A stretch of DNA of 64,000 nt from the NCBI GenBank assembly GCA_907163375.1, contig CAJQUW010001981.1:1-64000 (forward strand), read 5' to 3'. A program made the position numbers and the translations under genes. The stretch comes from Prostheceraeus crozeri (lineage: Eukaryota; Platyhelminthes; Polycladida; Euryleptidae). The notes beneath the pieces are model-generated. The model saw nothing but the letters and a program-made list of their open reading frames with translations. It was not told the origin of the DNA and searched no databases. Positions 1 to 10,028 of this stretch are shown here, piece after piece. Position 1 is the stretch's first letter. The number at the start of each line of letters is the position of its first letter.

Positions 1-916
1 GTGATGCACACATCTTTTATCTTCCAAATTCCTGTGTCATACTGATTGCAATATTAAAGGGATGATCTGGGAGTCAGTTGACTTGCTGGACTGTTCAATA
101 TCTGTAGCAGGAAAGGCTGAAGTAAGTGAAATTTGTGGTATTTTCTGGCCATTCGGTTTTAGAGGTACGCTTGCGCAGCGCTTTAAGGGATAGAGCATCT
201 TACACCTTATTTCGCCCATAATCCTACTATAAGATCTTGAGGCCACGACGTGTGTATAAAAGCTATACGGTTTTATCCATCTTTCAAATCTCTCAAACGT
301 TCTTGCACTTGATCTTATACCATTCTGCTTCAGGATCTGAACAGACTTGCAAAAAATACTAAAAATCTTGCGTACAGAATCTTGAAAGTCTTACAAGTAA
401 GGTTCAACATAATCGCAAGTCTTTCGCAAGTTTGTGCTATTTTTCGCAAGATCTGTCGATTGGTGTGTACAGAAAAATCGCACTGATATTGCTTATATTT
501 GGAATACACAAGAAAAGACATTTTTCATATTTGGCGGGTCTTAAATAGGAATTGCCCATGTACTACTGAAAAATCGACGTACATCACCATCAATGCGGTT
601 TAGCAGTTATAAAAACTGAAGAGGCAGTCATGTCTTTCTACGAAATGATTCAATTCGTCATGATGCACACTGAATTGCATGACATCACTTGGTCACATAG
701 CATTGAACAGTTTGAGTTGAAAAGCTGTGATGCCGTAGGCCGCAGCTGTGTCAATCTGACCTATACCGTAGTTTTCCACTTAATATACCCTGATCTGTTA
801 ACTCGCCCCAAACTGTCATTATGCCTTTGTAGCATTCAATATTTTTCTTGGAAATAACAACTGCTGATTTTTGTAATCTTGAGTTCGCATGTGATCACAC
901 AGGAAGAGGATTGGGC
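1..916. other. Gene-free flank
   Basis: I see no supported gene here; the short open frames show no recognisable domain. The only notable point is that bases about 769-790 (a stretch reading through TTTTCCACTTAATATACC) resemble, in reverse complement, bases about 55550-55570, which suggests a shared interspersed repeat. Confidence 0.5.
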
Positions 917-1542
917 GATAATAAGTCTTCCCTGTGGGAACGAATCTGGCGAAAAGCTGACAGATAATCAGCTACATATTATCATGCAATAGTTCAGTAT
1001 TAATTTTTAGCATATTCGTTGGCGAAGTTCGCCGGCGACAATTCGCGAATTCGCGCTCTGTATGCCACCTTTTACTTTTGACTTTCTCTCTTATTTTCTT
1101 TAGTAATCCGCCCCTACAGCCGAGGCTCTATTTTTTCCCTCACCTCCTCACCATCACCCACATATTTGAATAATATAATAGTATTTACTGCGACATTTAT
1201 GGAAGATAAATACCTTTTTACTTTAAGCCTTCGTGAATTAAAAAAGATCCCTTTTTATCAGATCAGAGTGAGTATACAATATATTTTCATGTAAAGGTAA
1301 GTATACGAACATTACTACTTACCACTGATTAGTTGCTACAATATCCACGATTTCGCCGGTTGGCGAAAAATCAGCTCGCATTAGTAAACAAATAACTACC
1401 AACTAATTATAGCAACTTTTTCGCCAACTGTCGCTTTTTAATTTTACACATGTTTTTAGATAGATGATGACCATTTTCACATGCGGAGATAGTTTTTACA
1501 CGAAAATGAACCTTTAAAAAATTATCCACAAAATCGCTACCT

Positions 1543-1548
1543 CGCCAG
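1543..1548 (+). repeat. Left 6-bp target duplication of the Polinton
   Basis: CGCCAG directly precedes the terminal AGTAGTATAT and recurs at 16068-16073 directly after ATATACTACT. Six base pairs is the duplication length known for Polintons. Confidence 0.93.
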
Positions 1549-2340
1549 AGTAGTATATAGTGTGACATCCGGCGCGACGCTTCGCTTCGCTTTGCTTCGC
1601 TTCGCTTGCGCCGGATGTCACACTTTTGCGGGGTTTTTCAAAATTTTCAAAAAAATCAAAATTTCAAAAATTTAGGTAGACTTCAAATTTCACGTGGCCG
1701 AAGGCCAAAGGGCAAAAATTTAAGTAGTATATAGTGTGACATCCAGCGCGACGCTTCGCTTCGCTTTGCTTCGCTTCGCTTGCGCCGGATGTCACACTTT
1801 TGCGGGGTTTTTCAAAATTTTCAAAAAAATCAAAATTTCAAAAATTTAGGTAGACTTCAAATTTCACGTGGCCGAAGGCCAAAGGGCAAAAATTTAAGTA
1901 GTATATACTGTGACATCCAGCGCGACGCTTCGCTTCGCTTTGCTTCGCTTCGCTTGCGCCGGATGTCACACTTTTGCGGGTTTTTTCAAAAAATCAAAAT
2001 TTCAAAAATTTAGGTAGACTTCAAATTTCACGTGGCCGAAGGCCAAAGGGCGAAAATTTAAGTTGTCTCAAAATATCACGTAATCGAAAATTTAAGTTGT
2101 CTCAAAATATCACGTGGTCTAAGAATTTTGAAAATTTAGGCAGACGAAAATTTAAGTTGTCTCAAAATATCCCGTAGTCTCAATATACCAGAAGATTGTA
2201 TTCAAAATATTTATTCAAAATATTTCTTTAAAAATGGAAACCTCAACGGGGACGGCGACGGCAACGGCGACGACGAAAATGGAAGAAACCTCAGAAATGG
2301 AAGAAACCGCAAGACTATATCCTTCGTTATCTCAATTAAA
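1549..2340 (+). repeat. Left terminal inverted repeat, three 174-bp units plus copied gene start
   Basis: AGTAGTATATA starts at 1549, 1723 and 1897, giving an exact 174-bp period. Each unit has arms GTGTGACATCCGGCGC / GCGCCGGATGTCACAC around a loop of CTTCG-type pentamers, so each can fold as a strong hairpin, followed by a T-rich stretch and CACGTGGCCGAAGGCC. Bases 2061-2230 match the right end in reverse complement, and 2231-2340 reproduces the leader and first codons of the membrane-protein gene at 15040, followed by an ACGGCG-type microsatellite (about 2248-2275). Confidence 0.88.
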
Positions 2341-3153
2341 AACAAGTGAAATGGATCTCAATTATTATTAAGATTAGAGCATTATGATAAATTAAGAAGA
2401 CGCAATTATTACTTAGACATTCTTCGTTATTGTATTCTCAACATTATTTAAAGTACTAATTGTGTGAACTAGAAGATCATTGTAACTCATAAACTCAAAA
2501 TTATTCAATGAACCCGTACACTGGCTGATAATTCAAGAGAGACAGAGATTGAAGAGAGAGAGAGAGAGATTGAAGAGAGAGAAACATCTAGCAGCTTTCC
2601 CCTAAAATTATCGTGCTATCTCTTGTCATTTCAATTTACCCATCGGTAAACTTTTGACATTTCAACTTACGCGTGCGTAAAAGTTTTGACATTTCAATTT
2701 ACCCATACGTAAATTATTTTTAGAATCTGTTTTCAAAATCTATTTTCAAAGTCTGTTTTCAAAATTTATTTAGCGTTTCTTCTCTCCGCTGTATTGATTA
2801 AAAGTACTTCCCATTGTGAAGACATGAATAGTTTAAGCACATAAGAGTGCAGTGACAATAAAAGCAAATGACAATAAAATTCTTCTTGTGAACTCAGAAC
2901 GCATAAACACCGATATGCGGGTTAGTTGTTATGGCAATTTTAAACAATCATTTTAACGATAAACATATTAACAAATGAAGTTCATGAAGAAAATGAAAAT
3001 ATGTAAAACAACATAGATTAGAATAATTATAATATAATCATTTCAAAGTCGAATAAGTAGTAAGGAAAGTCATCATTAGAGAACAGTTTTAAATCAATAC
3101 CCCCTCCCTTCTGACTTCTAGGGGTCCCTATAAGAAATTTTTTTAATTATAAA
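2341..3153. repeat. Left subterminal non-coding region of the Polinton
   Basis: No gene is seen. It holds a GA-rich microsatellite (about 2537-2585) and three tandem units of about 31 bp (2622-2713), each built on TTTTGACATTTCAATTTACC followed by a near-palindromic TACG core. The protease gene follows. Confidence 0.6.
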
Positions 3154-3606
3154 ATGAGCAACATAAATGAGTTTTTTAAATTATATGGAACGCAAACCAC
3201 GACAAATTTCGACCTAAAGAAAATTGCTAATCAATTGGGAATAAAGAATTTTTATGTCCTAATGAGAGACGAATTACAATTGATCAAAAATAAGCCAACT
3301 GTAAATTTCATAACGAATCTTCACACTTCAGACCAAAAAGGCGTACATTGGTCATCGGGGCATAGAAATAAAAATGGAGTTAATTACTATTTTGACCGCC
3401 CGGAGGCTGAGAACTATTGGTTCGACTCATATGAATTGCCTCCAACAAACGAAGTCAAAAAATTACTTGGCAATGGAACTTATAATACATTTCAAATTCA
3501 AAAACCGGAAACTACTTATTGTGGTCAATTATGTCTTTATGTTTTATTGAAATTACAGGAAGGAGTACCATTTCTAGATATTATGTTAGAATTGAACGAA
3601 CCGTAG
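3154..3606 (+). CDS. Polinton adenovirus-type cysteine protease (PRO)
   Basis: A 150-residue protein. It matches the adenain (C5/ULP-like) protease family that processes capsid precursors in adenoviruses and Polintons. Visible family features are a VHWSSGHRN segment (about residues 63-71) that would hold the catalytic His, an acidic residue in the FDSYELPP stretch (about 90-97), and a TYCGQLCLYVLL segment (about 129-140) with the Gln-and-Cys region of the active site. The length is short but usual for Polinton proteases. It is the leftmost gene, on the opposite strand to most of the element, and starts in an A-rich context (TATAAAATG). The reading frame appears open. Confidence 0.85.
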   Translation: MSNINEFFKLYGTQTTTNFDLKKIANQLGIKNFYVLMRDELQLIKNKPTVNFITNLHTSDQKGVHWSSGHRNKNGVNYYFDRPEAENYWFDSYELPPTNEVKKLLGNGTYNTFQIQKPETTYCGQLCLYVLLKLQEGVPFLDIMLELNEP

Positions 3607-3833
3607 GTTCTATGGCTACGCCTAATAAGGGAACTTCATTCCCGAAACGTTAGTTCCAATAATAATGATAATTAAAAATCACTTCGTTGTAATTCATTTT
3701 GATAAAATCGCCCTCTGATATCTTCATCATCTAAATCTTTGATTTCGTAAGTAATCGGATAACTTTGATTTATTTTAGAAACTTCAAATATTTCTTTAGT
3801 CCAGTATCCGACGAAGCCTTTTTCAAATTTATT

Positions 3834-4960
3834 CTAATATTTAAATATTCTAACTCTACCTCCAATTTTAAATTTCGGCTTAAGTTCCTGCAAATTCGGA
3901 TTACTCTCATTCGAATAATTATTTTCGAATATTTTCTTTCGGATTAAATCAGGGTCGTCAGAAGCATTCTTTGGGGTTTCTTCAATACCTGAATGAACTT
4001 TATTATTGTACTCATCTACAATTCCTGGTAATATTTTTAACCATTTCTGATTTCCTTGCTGGGTAAATTTCTTGAAAATTTTATTTTTTAACGTCCGATT
4101 TAATCTTTCTATCACTACGGCCTTCCCTGCATTTTCAGTTGAATAAACAGTTTCAAATAGTGGCTGAACATTTCTGTTATAAAATTCCGACCCTTTATCA
4201 ACAAACAATTTTTTTGGCTTTCTCTTACTTTCTTCAAAGATTTCTTCAAACGCATATTTAACTGATAGACCACTTTTGTTTTTAAAGGCTTTACCCAAGC
4301 GTATCGTGTATATAAATCTATAACGGTCAATGCGTATTTATAATCTTTTTCATTCGGCATATGAATAAGATCAGCACTCCAAATATCATCTTTATTAAAT
4401 ACTTCTACTTTCAATAAATATTTAGGCCTTCTATATTCCTTGTGGATTTCAGACCTGTAGGTTCGAGCGTTGCTCTCAGACAACTTTGCTGTCGTTTCAT
4501 TTAAACCCTGACCGAATAATATTTTAGCTTGTAAAGCTTTCTTAACAAACATTCTTTCAATTTTTTCTCTAAATGTAGGATTTTGAATACTATCTAATTC
4601 TTGAATCATCTTCTTATCAGCTGCATGTCGAGAACTTAGATCATGATTTCGATAAGCTAAATCATGCCTGTAAGCTGCGGCATCTACTCTATTTATTGGT
4701 TCTTCACCTGGTTTCGGATTATTATTCTCATCTAGTCTTATATCTAATCGAGTTCCTGGACCGGTATATGAATGACCAGGAAGATGTTTTTCTTTCGAAT
4801 ATTTACTCCAAATAAAGCCAGGAAAGTTTTCTAATGTTCTTTGTATGTCACCTCCAATATGCTGACAATTTGAGTTTTTATTTTTGTTTAATAGATAATT
4901 CAATAAATCTAAATTAGAAATTTGTAATTTAAATAAATTTTCGGAATTTGTAGAATTCAT
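3834..4960 (-). pseudogene. Polinton PLA2-like domain and retrovirus-type integrase, fossil
   Basis: From its Met (4960) the minus-strand coding region first gives a segment with PGHSYTGPGTRLD and a DAAAYRHDLAY motif, the calcium-loop and His-Asp signature of parvovirus VP1-type phospholipase A2. It then gives an integrase core: a DIWSADLIHM segment with the first catalytic Asp, an FVDKGSEFYN segment with the second, an ERLNRTLKNKI segment with the Glu, and a C-terminal basic region. Integrases of this type insert Polintons and make the 6-bp duplication. Parvoviral PLA2 breaches endosomal membranes, so a lipase-like domain is more expected on a virion protein than beside an integrase. Whether both domains belonged to one polypeptide is inference. 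The region is interrupted. Confidence 0.82.
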
Positions 4961-5004
4961 TTTAAAAGATAAAATCAATGTTTTACCTAATCGAACTTTG
5001 TTCA

Positions 5005-5040
5005 GAGGCTTTAGCCGATCGGACCAAAGGTCCTGAGGTT
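5005..5040 (-). repeat. 36-bp inverted-repeat partner, left of capsid block
   Basis: Bases 5005-5040 are the exact reverse complement of 7398-7433. Each copy contains the hairpin-forming palindrome GGACCAAAGGTCC (here 5021-5033). The pair brackets the 160-residue gene and the capsid gene. They lie just outside the 3' end of one transcription block and the 5' end of the other, so a role in transcript ends is possible. Confidence 0.8.
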
Positions 5041-5041
5041 A

Positions 5042-5524
5042 TTACCGAATCATACTACGACTTAGATATATTCCAGAACCATCTTTAGTTTCTTTAATTT
5101 CAATTAAATCATCAACATTGTGGAGAATATTTTTAAGAACTCGTTTTCCTTCATCAACTAATTTTAATTTACTAATAAAATTATCTACTATTCCGTCACC
5201 CCTAGCAATTTTCTCTAACTCTCTATTATGACTTTTTTGTTCTTCTAATGCTGCCTTCTCTGATTTATTTTTATTTACTGCTTGGACAATACCAGCTGTC
5301 CCACCTGCAACACTTCCTGCTGCTGCTATGCCACCTATTATTAGTGGAATTAATGGGAGAATTCCACCATTCTTTTCTTCTTGTAATTGAATATTCTCTA
5401 TCATTGGTTTACTTATGTAATACTTTTTTTTGTTAATCGTAATAGTTTTAGGGGTATTTTTGTCAACAATATTACGTAATTTTAATTCAACAGTTTTATT
5501 ATTATTACTTTTCGCTTGCGACAT
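5042..5524 (-). CDS. Polinton small protein with Gly/Ala-rich hydrophobic segment
   Basis: A 160-residue protein with a charged N-terminus (about 1-50), a hydrophobic, Gly/Ala-rich segment starting ILPLIPLIIGGIAAAG (about 55-80), a short Lys/Glu-rich helix-prone stretch, and a C-terminal third without clear homology. I do not recognise a named family. Proteins of this shape in Polintons and adenoviruses include membrane-active minor virion proteins, which is the best guess from context: it lies directly beside the capsid gene on the same strand. The start is in TTATTAAAAATG. The frame reads open. Confidence 0.6.
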   Translation of the reverse strand: MSQAKSNNNKTVELKLRNIVDKNTPKTITINKKKYYISKPMIENIQLQEEKNGGILPLIPLIIGGIAAAGSVAGGTAGIVQAVNKNKSEKAALEEQKSHNRELEKIARGDGIVDNFISKLKLVDEGKRVLKNILHNVDDLIEIKETKDGSGIYLSRSMIR

Positions 5525-5534
5525 TTTTAATAAA

Positions 5535-5760
5535 ACAATTTTAAGTTACGAAAATTTTAAGTTAAGAATTTTGATCTATTCTAGTTATGAATAAATTTTA
5601 AATTAGGAATTTTGATCTATTCTAGTCATGAATAAATTTTAAGTTAGGAATTTTAAATCTATTCTAGTTACGAAAAATTTTTAAGTTAAGAATTTTTAAT
5701 CTATTCTAGTTACAAAAAAATTTTATTACTAATTACTAAAAAAAATTTTAAGTTATCAAA
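5535..5760. repeat. Intergenic tandem repeat, about 52-bp units
   Basis: About four degenerate copies of an AT-rich unit containing TTTTAAGTTAGGAATTTT and GATCTATTCTAGTTA. It lies upstream of the 160-residue gene and downstream of the capsid gene. No open frame of interest. Confidence 0.7.
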
Positions 5761-5790
5761 AAAATTAATTAATCGACGAAGTCATGGGCT

Positions 5791-7316
5791 TTAGCCTATC
5801 CTAGCCATCTTTCCATTAAGAATTTCAATAGAATATTTTACATCTTCCAGCAATAAACCATAAGCCATCAATGAAGTTGTGGAATCTTTCTTTTCAATAT
5901 TAATTGTTACATCACAACCAGTCTTGATAATATCTTCAGATTGTGCACTTAAATCGAAACAGAAAACAGGATATAGATGTCTCCAATCTCCAGGAGTTAA
6001 TTGTGGTTCAACTCCAAATTCTATACAAAGATTTCGATAAGAATCATATCCTTCCATAAATTGATTATTGGTATCATCGAATCTTAATGGATCAATTGGA
6101 TAACGGGTTTGATTTAAAGCAACTTGCAAACTTCGAATTGTATTAATATGAAAAAGATTGTTGTTCTTATCAAAACTTAGAGAATTATTTCTTTGAAAAG
6201 TTAGTAATAAATATCTTGGAGTAATCGCAGTTCTAGTAAAATGCCAGTTAAATCTTTGTTCGGAAAAAGTTACTGAACTAGCAGTACGCTTTAGAAAATT
6301 TACTGGAATTGGTTTGTTAGTATTTAATCTTTTTGCAATAGCTGTTTCAATCTCTAAACTAGGAGTAATATGCTTAATCCACCATTCAAGTCTATCAATT
6401 TTTAAATATGCTTTTTTCCAGTCTTACCAAAAAAGATTAATTCATTATTTGCTGTACGATGAATTATTAACTTAAATTTTAATTGATATGATATTTTATC
6501 ATAATCTAAATATCCGAATAATGGAGACAATGACCAATTTACTGTCTGTTTACTTTTCTTGTTAAATTCACGTCTTTCTTTATATGCAGTATTATTTGTT
6601 TTATTTAAATGTTTTGCAATATTTTCTACATCTTTCGCAATTCCTGCTGCGTCTGTTCCAGCGTCAGTTAAATCATCAACAATTATACCATCATTAGTAT
6701 CAGGAAACCAACCTTCGATTTCATACTTTTTATTATTTTCCCCAATTGTTACAAATCTAAGCATTGTATCAATTACACCTGGAGAATCACTTATTGTTTC
6801 TATATTTTGAGTTGCAACATCTAAACGCATTTGTGTAAATAATCTTGGAAAAAAATAATTCTCTAATGCAATATTATCGGTATCTGGTAATGGTGTTGTA
6901 AAATTAGCATCACTATATAAAGAATATTCACAATGTAAAAACGAATCAGGTAAATATAAATAACTCTGCTGATTATCAACTTCAAAAATTAAATCACCTC
7001 CAGTATTTACTCTGGATAATTCGTTTTGAGACTTAACAGCATTTGATATTGCACTAGCTGTACTACCTATAGCAGCTGCTCCTTTTGCAGCAGATGTAAT
7101 CAAATCTTTATTATTTTTAATTAAGTTAACGATACTTCCAATACCAGAAAATATACTATCCCCTTCTTTTTGAACGGCACCTGCGGTGCCTAGGAACTTT
7201 TGTGTTCCGATTGTTTCTACACTGTCATAATGGTAAACAGATTTCATAGATGGTTCATGAGCAATTTTTTGATTTGAAGCAAAATGTTTAAGATTGTGTT
7301 TATAAATTATAGGCAT
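5791..7316 (-). pseudogene. Polinton double-jelly-roll major capsid protein, fossil
   Basis: The region begins with an N-terminal portion containing an Ala/Gly-rich helix and a jelly-roll-type stretch (SYLYLPDSFLHCEYSLYSD). It ends with LYPVFCFDLSAQSEDI and LLLEDVKYSIEILNGKMARI, which matches the C-terminal signature of the animal double-jelly-roll-like family (a YP..FD.S.Q.E motif followed by an I/V-rich strand pair). Such proteins build the icosahedral shell in Polinton-related viruses. The length is near 500 codons, as usual for the family. The coding region is interrupted. Its context, between the small hydrophobic protein and the fibre-like protein, fits a virion-gene block. The start is in CTAAAAAATG. 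Confidence 0.75.
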
Positions 7317-7397
7317 TTTTTAGGATTAAATTTGACTTTTGGGAAAAAATATTTACGTTAATATTTGCGCTAAGATTTACGTTTATGATAAGGTAAT

Positions 7398-7433
7398 AAC
7401 CTCAGGACCTTTGGTCCGATCGGCTAAAGCCTC
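7398..7433 (+). repeat. 36-bp inverted-repeat partner, right of capsid block
   Basis: Exact reverse complement of 5005-5040, followed at once by a second GGACCTTTGGTCC hairpin (about 7436-7448). It sits between the start of the capsid gene and the end of the fibre-like gene. Confidence 0.8.
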
Positions 7434-7489
7434 GAGGACCTTTGGTCCGATAGGTTAGAAACCCAAGACTTCGTCGATCAAGATTTACG

Positions 7490-8364
7490 TTTGTGAATGG
7501 ACAACAACTTCGAGATAACTTTATTAAGTGCCTGTTGCACTTTATCTATTGCGTCAAGCAGCGTGTGATGTACTTTAATTTCTTTTCTATTAACTTGCAT
7601 TTTCTGCTGATTAATCTTCAACGCCGTTTTAAGAGCATTTAACTTAACTTTAAGAACATCTAATTGTCTTTTAACAGAATCTAACTGTTCTTTATTTTCT
7701 TTAGAGTTTTCTTGTAAATTTTTCTTTAATTCATTTTCTAAATTGATTTTAAGATTTTCAGTTTATCAACTTTTTCATTAAGTGAGTTTACTTCATTTAT
7801 TATTCTATTCATCTTTTTCATTTGTTGAGTAATTTTAGAACTTAATTCATCAACACTTTTTTGGAATGTAGTTTGTAACTGCTTTAAATTTTTTTTAATT
7901 CTTTCAGGAAGTTTTTCTATTTCATCTTCTAATTGTTCTTTTAACATTTTTATCTGATGTTTATTTTTAATGACTGCAGATTTTAAATTTATAGAAAGTA
8001 ATATTAAAATTTTTGATTGTTCAGAAATCTTTTTAAAAAGTTTTGCTATATCTGCTTCTAGCTCTCTATCCTTTTTATCAAGTTTTAATAATTTTTCGTT
8101 TAATGATTTGTCATTAAGTTTTAGCAACTTTAATTCATTCATCAGTGGAACCAAAACATCGTTTATATATTTTTCTTTTAAATCATTGATTTGTGTATCA
8201 ACATATTGTTTATTTGTCAACTCTGTATTTTTTTGCGGAAGAATAGAAAGATGCAATGGACCAGATAAAACGTCTCCAGTTTTCATGATATAATTTTCTA
8301 TCTCTATTTCTAATTCACGATTATTGGGGATATATGCACCTCCACCAACATTTGGTAACATCAT
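7490..8364 (-). pseudogene. Polinton coiled-coil protein with phage-fibre-like N-terminus, fossil
   Basis: After a Gly-rich start, the N-terminal portion reads MKTGDVLSGPLHLS...LPQKNTELTNKQYVD. This is the pattern of phage tail-fibre repeats (G.v.sGpL.L...P....e..nK.YVD), also found in some animal transposon proteins. The rest is a long Lys/Glu/Leu-rich coiled coil of the trimerising-shaft type. I infer a virion fibre or spike role comparable with the adenovirus fibre, but no receptor-binding head is recognised. The coding signal continues to about 7490 and is interrupted. The start is in GTTAAAAAATG, beside the start of the divergent plus-strand gene at 8441. Confidence 0.6.
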
Positions 8365-8440
8365 TTTTTAACAATAGAAAAATAAAATTTTTTCTAATAA
8401 AAATAAAAAAATAAATTTTTTTCTAATAAAAATAAAAAAA
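8365..8440. promoter_or_regulatory. Divergent intergenic region of the Polinton
   Basis: A 76-bp A/T-only stretch separates the start of the minus-strand fibre-like gene from the start of the plus-strand clamp-like gene. It contains repeated AATAAAAATAAAAAAAT. It is the only divergent gene pair in the element and so the likely bidirectional promoter. Confidence 0.45.
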
Positions 8441-9795
8441 ATGGAAAAAGCAAATTTAAAAAAATTATATTCGCCCGCATCATCCTGTTCTTCTTATTCG
8501 ACGAGATCAACGGGATTTGAAAATAAATGTTTTGATAATAATAATACTGTTACAAATCCATGTATAGATGTTAATCTTTTGTTTCAATTACAAGCCGAAA
8601 TATTTAGGGAACAAACTAAAGGTTTACCATCTATAGAAACTAATTATTGCATTTTCCCAGGTGATCCATTTATTAAATTTATGGAGATTGTTAGTAAATA
8701 TAATGATGTAGCTTATGTAGAATTAAATAAAGAAAATATGGTTATTATTGGACATAATAATGTTTATGGATTCATTAGAGCAGTTTTGCCGATTAGTAAT
8801 ACTGATTGGATAGAAACTAAAATTATTAATTATATTAATATTAAAGAATTAGTTAAAAAATTAAAATCCTTTTCAAAAGAAAAAATTAGATTATTTGTTG
8901 ATGAATAAAACCAATATAATATTCATATCGAGAGTAAAAAGCATAACGAAGAATTATTATGTCAAGTATATTATAGAGATTCTATTTATAAACAAGAAAC
9001 ATTAGAAATGCCACAAAGATATGATGATGATACATATAAAGGTTTATATTCAAACTTAAATATCAATTTATTAAAATCTTATATAAATGGTTTAGCACAA
9101 CAAGAAAAAATATATATGTGGACAACACCCTATAAAAGTTTAGATTCTGATAAAAATTCTAAAAATAATAAAAGTTTTAAACATCATGAAAATGTGAATT
9201 TTAAAGAATCTTATAATAATAATGATGATAATATAGATGATGATGATAATATAGATGATGATGATAATGTAGATGATGATTCTGAAACATCTGAAAAAGG
9301 TGTAAATGGTAACAAAGATTATAAAAATATTAGTAATTATAAAAATTTAAGTGAAGAAAAATTTATATCTCAACATGATATTAATACTACATATAATCAA
9401 AATTTATCTAAATTTCATTTTCTTACAATTGAAAATAATAATGATGGAATAGTTGAAGATACTGTTAGACAACTATGTATTGGGTCTACAGATTTAAATT
9501 AGGATTTACATCTAATCAATTTAAAATTTTATCATCTTTAATAAAAACTAAAAATGATTCAGATTATGGTGGTGTTATTAAATTTTCCAAAAGAGATCAA
9601 AGACCAATATTTTTCTCTATTATATTATTATCAAATAATAAATATAATTTGGAATTAGATATTCCCATCAGGGAATGGTATCCTATCACGAAATGGCATC
9701 CTATACCAAAAGGTGTAATTTATGATGTTGAAGAATCAATTTATGATGATGATGAATCAATTGATGATGATGATGAAGAATCAGTTGATGATTAG
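8441..9795 (+). pseudogene. Polinton acidic protein, possibly sliding-clamp-like, fossil
   Basis: This is the only plus-strand gene region in the middle of the element. An early stretch (PFIKFMEIVSKYNDVAYVEL, then a VIIGHNNVYGFIRAVLPI strand pair and a Lys-rich VKKLKSF segment) has the look of a PCNA-type clamp domain: helix, strand and exposed hydrophobic pattern. That is a shape-based guess, not a firm match. Later parts have Asp-repeat tracts (IDDDDN units at 9229-9291) and an acidic tail (about 9730-9795). A replication accessory role would fit the neighbouring polymerase. The region is interrupted. Confidence 0.45.
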
Positions 9796-10028
9796 AAATC
9801 AAAAGTTAGTGAAAATAAATTTAAATTATCTTTTGATAAAACGTTATATGATAAAACTTAATATGATAAAACTTAATAGAAAATACCAAAATATTCGATA
9901 AATATATTTTCATATGTAATAAAATTTTTAGATGTAATAAGTTTTTAGATGTAATAAGTTTTATGTTATTTTTTAGATGTAATAAGTTTTTAGATGTTAT
10001 AAAATTTTTAGATGTAATAAAAAAATTA
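9796..10028. repeat. Convergent intergenic region with 17-bp repeats
   Basis: The plus-strand gene and the minus-strand polymerase gene end on either side. The space holds about five imperfect copies of TTTTTAGATGTAATAAG (9925-10020) and ATATGATAAAACTTA repeats (9845-9880). Its convergent position suggests transcript-end function; no gene is seen. Confidence 0.6.
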
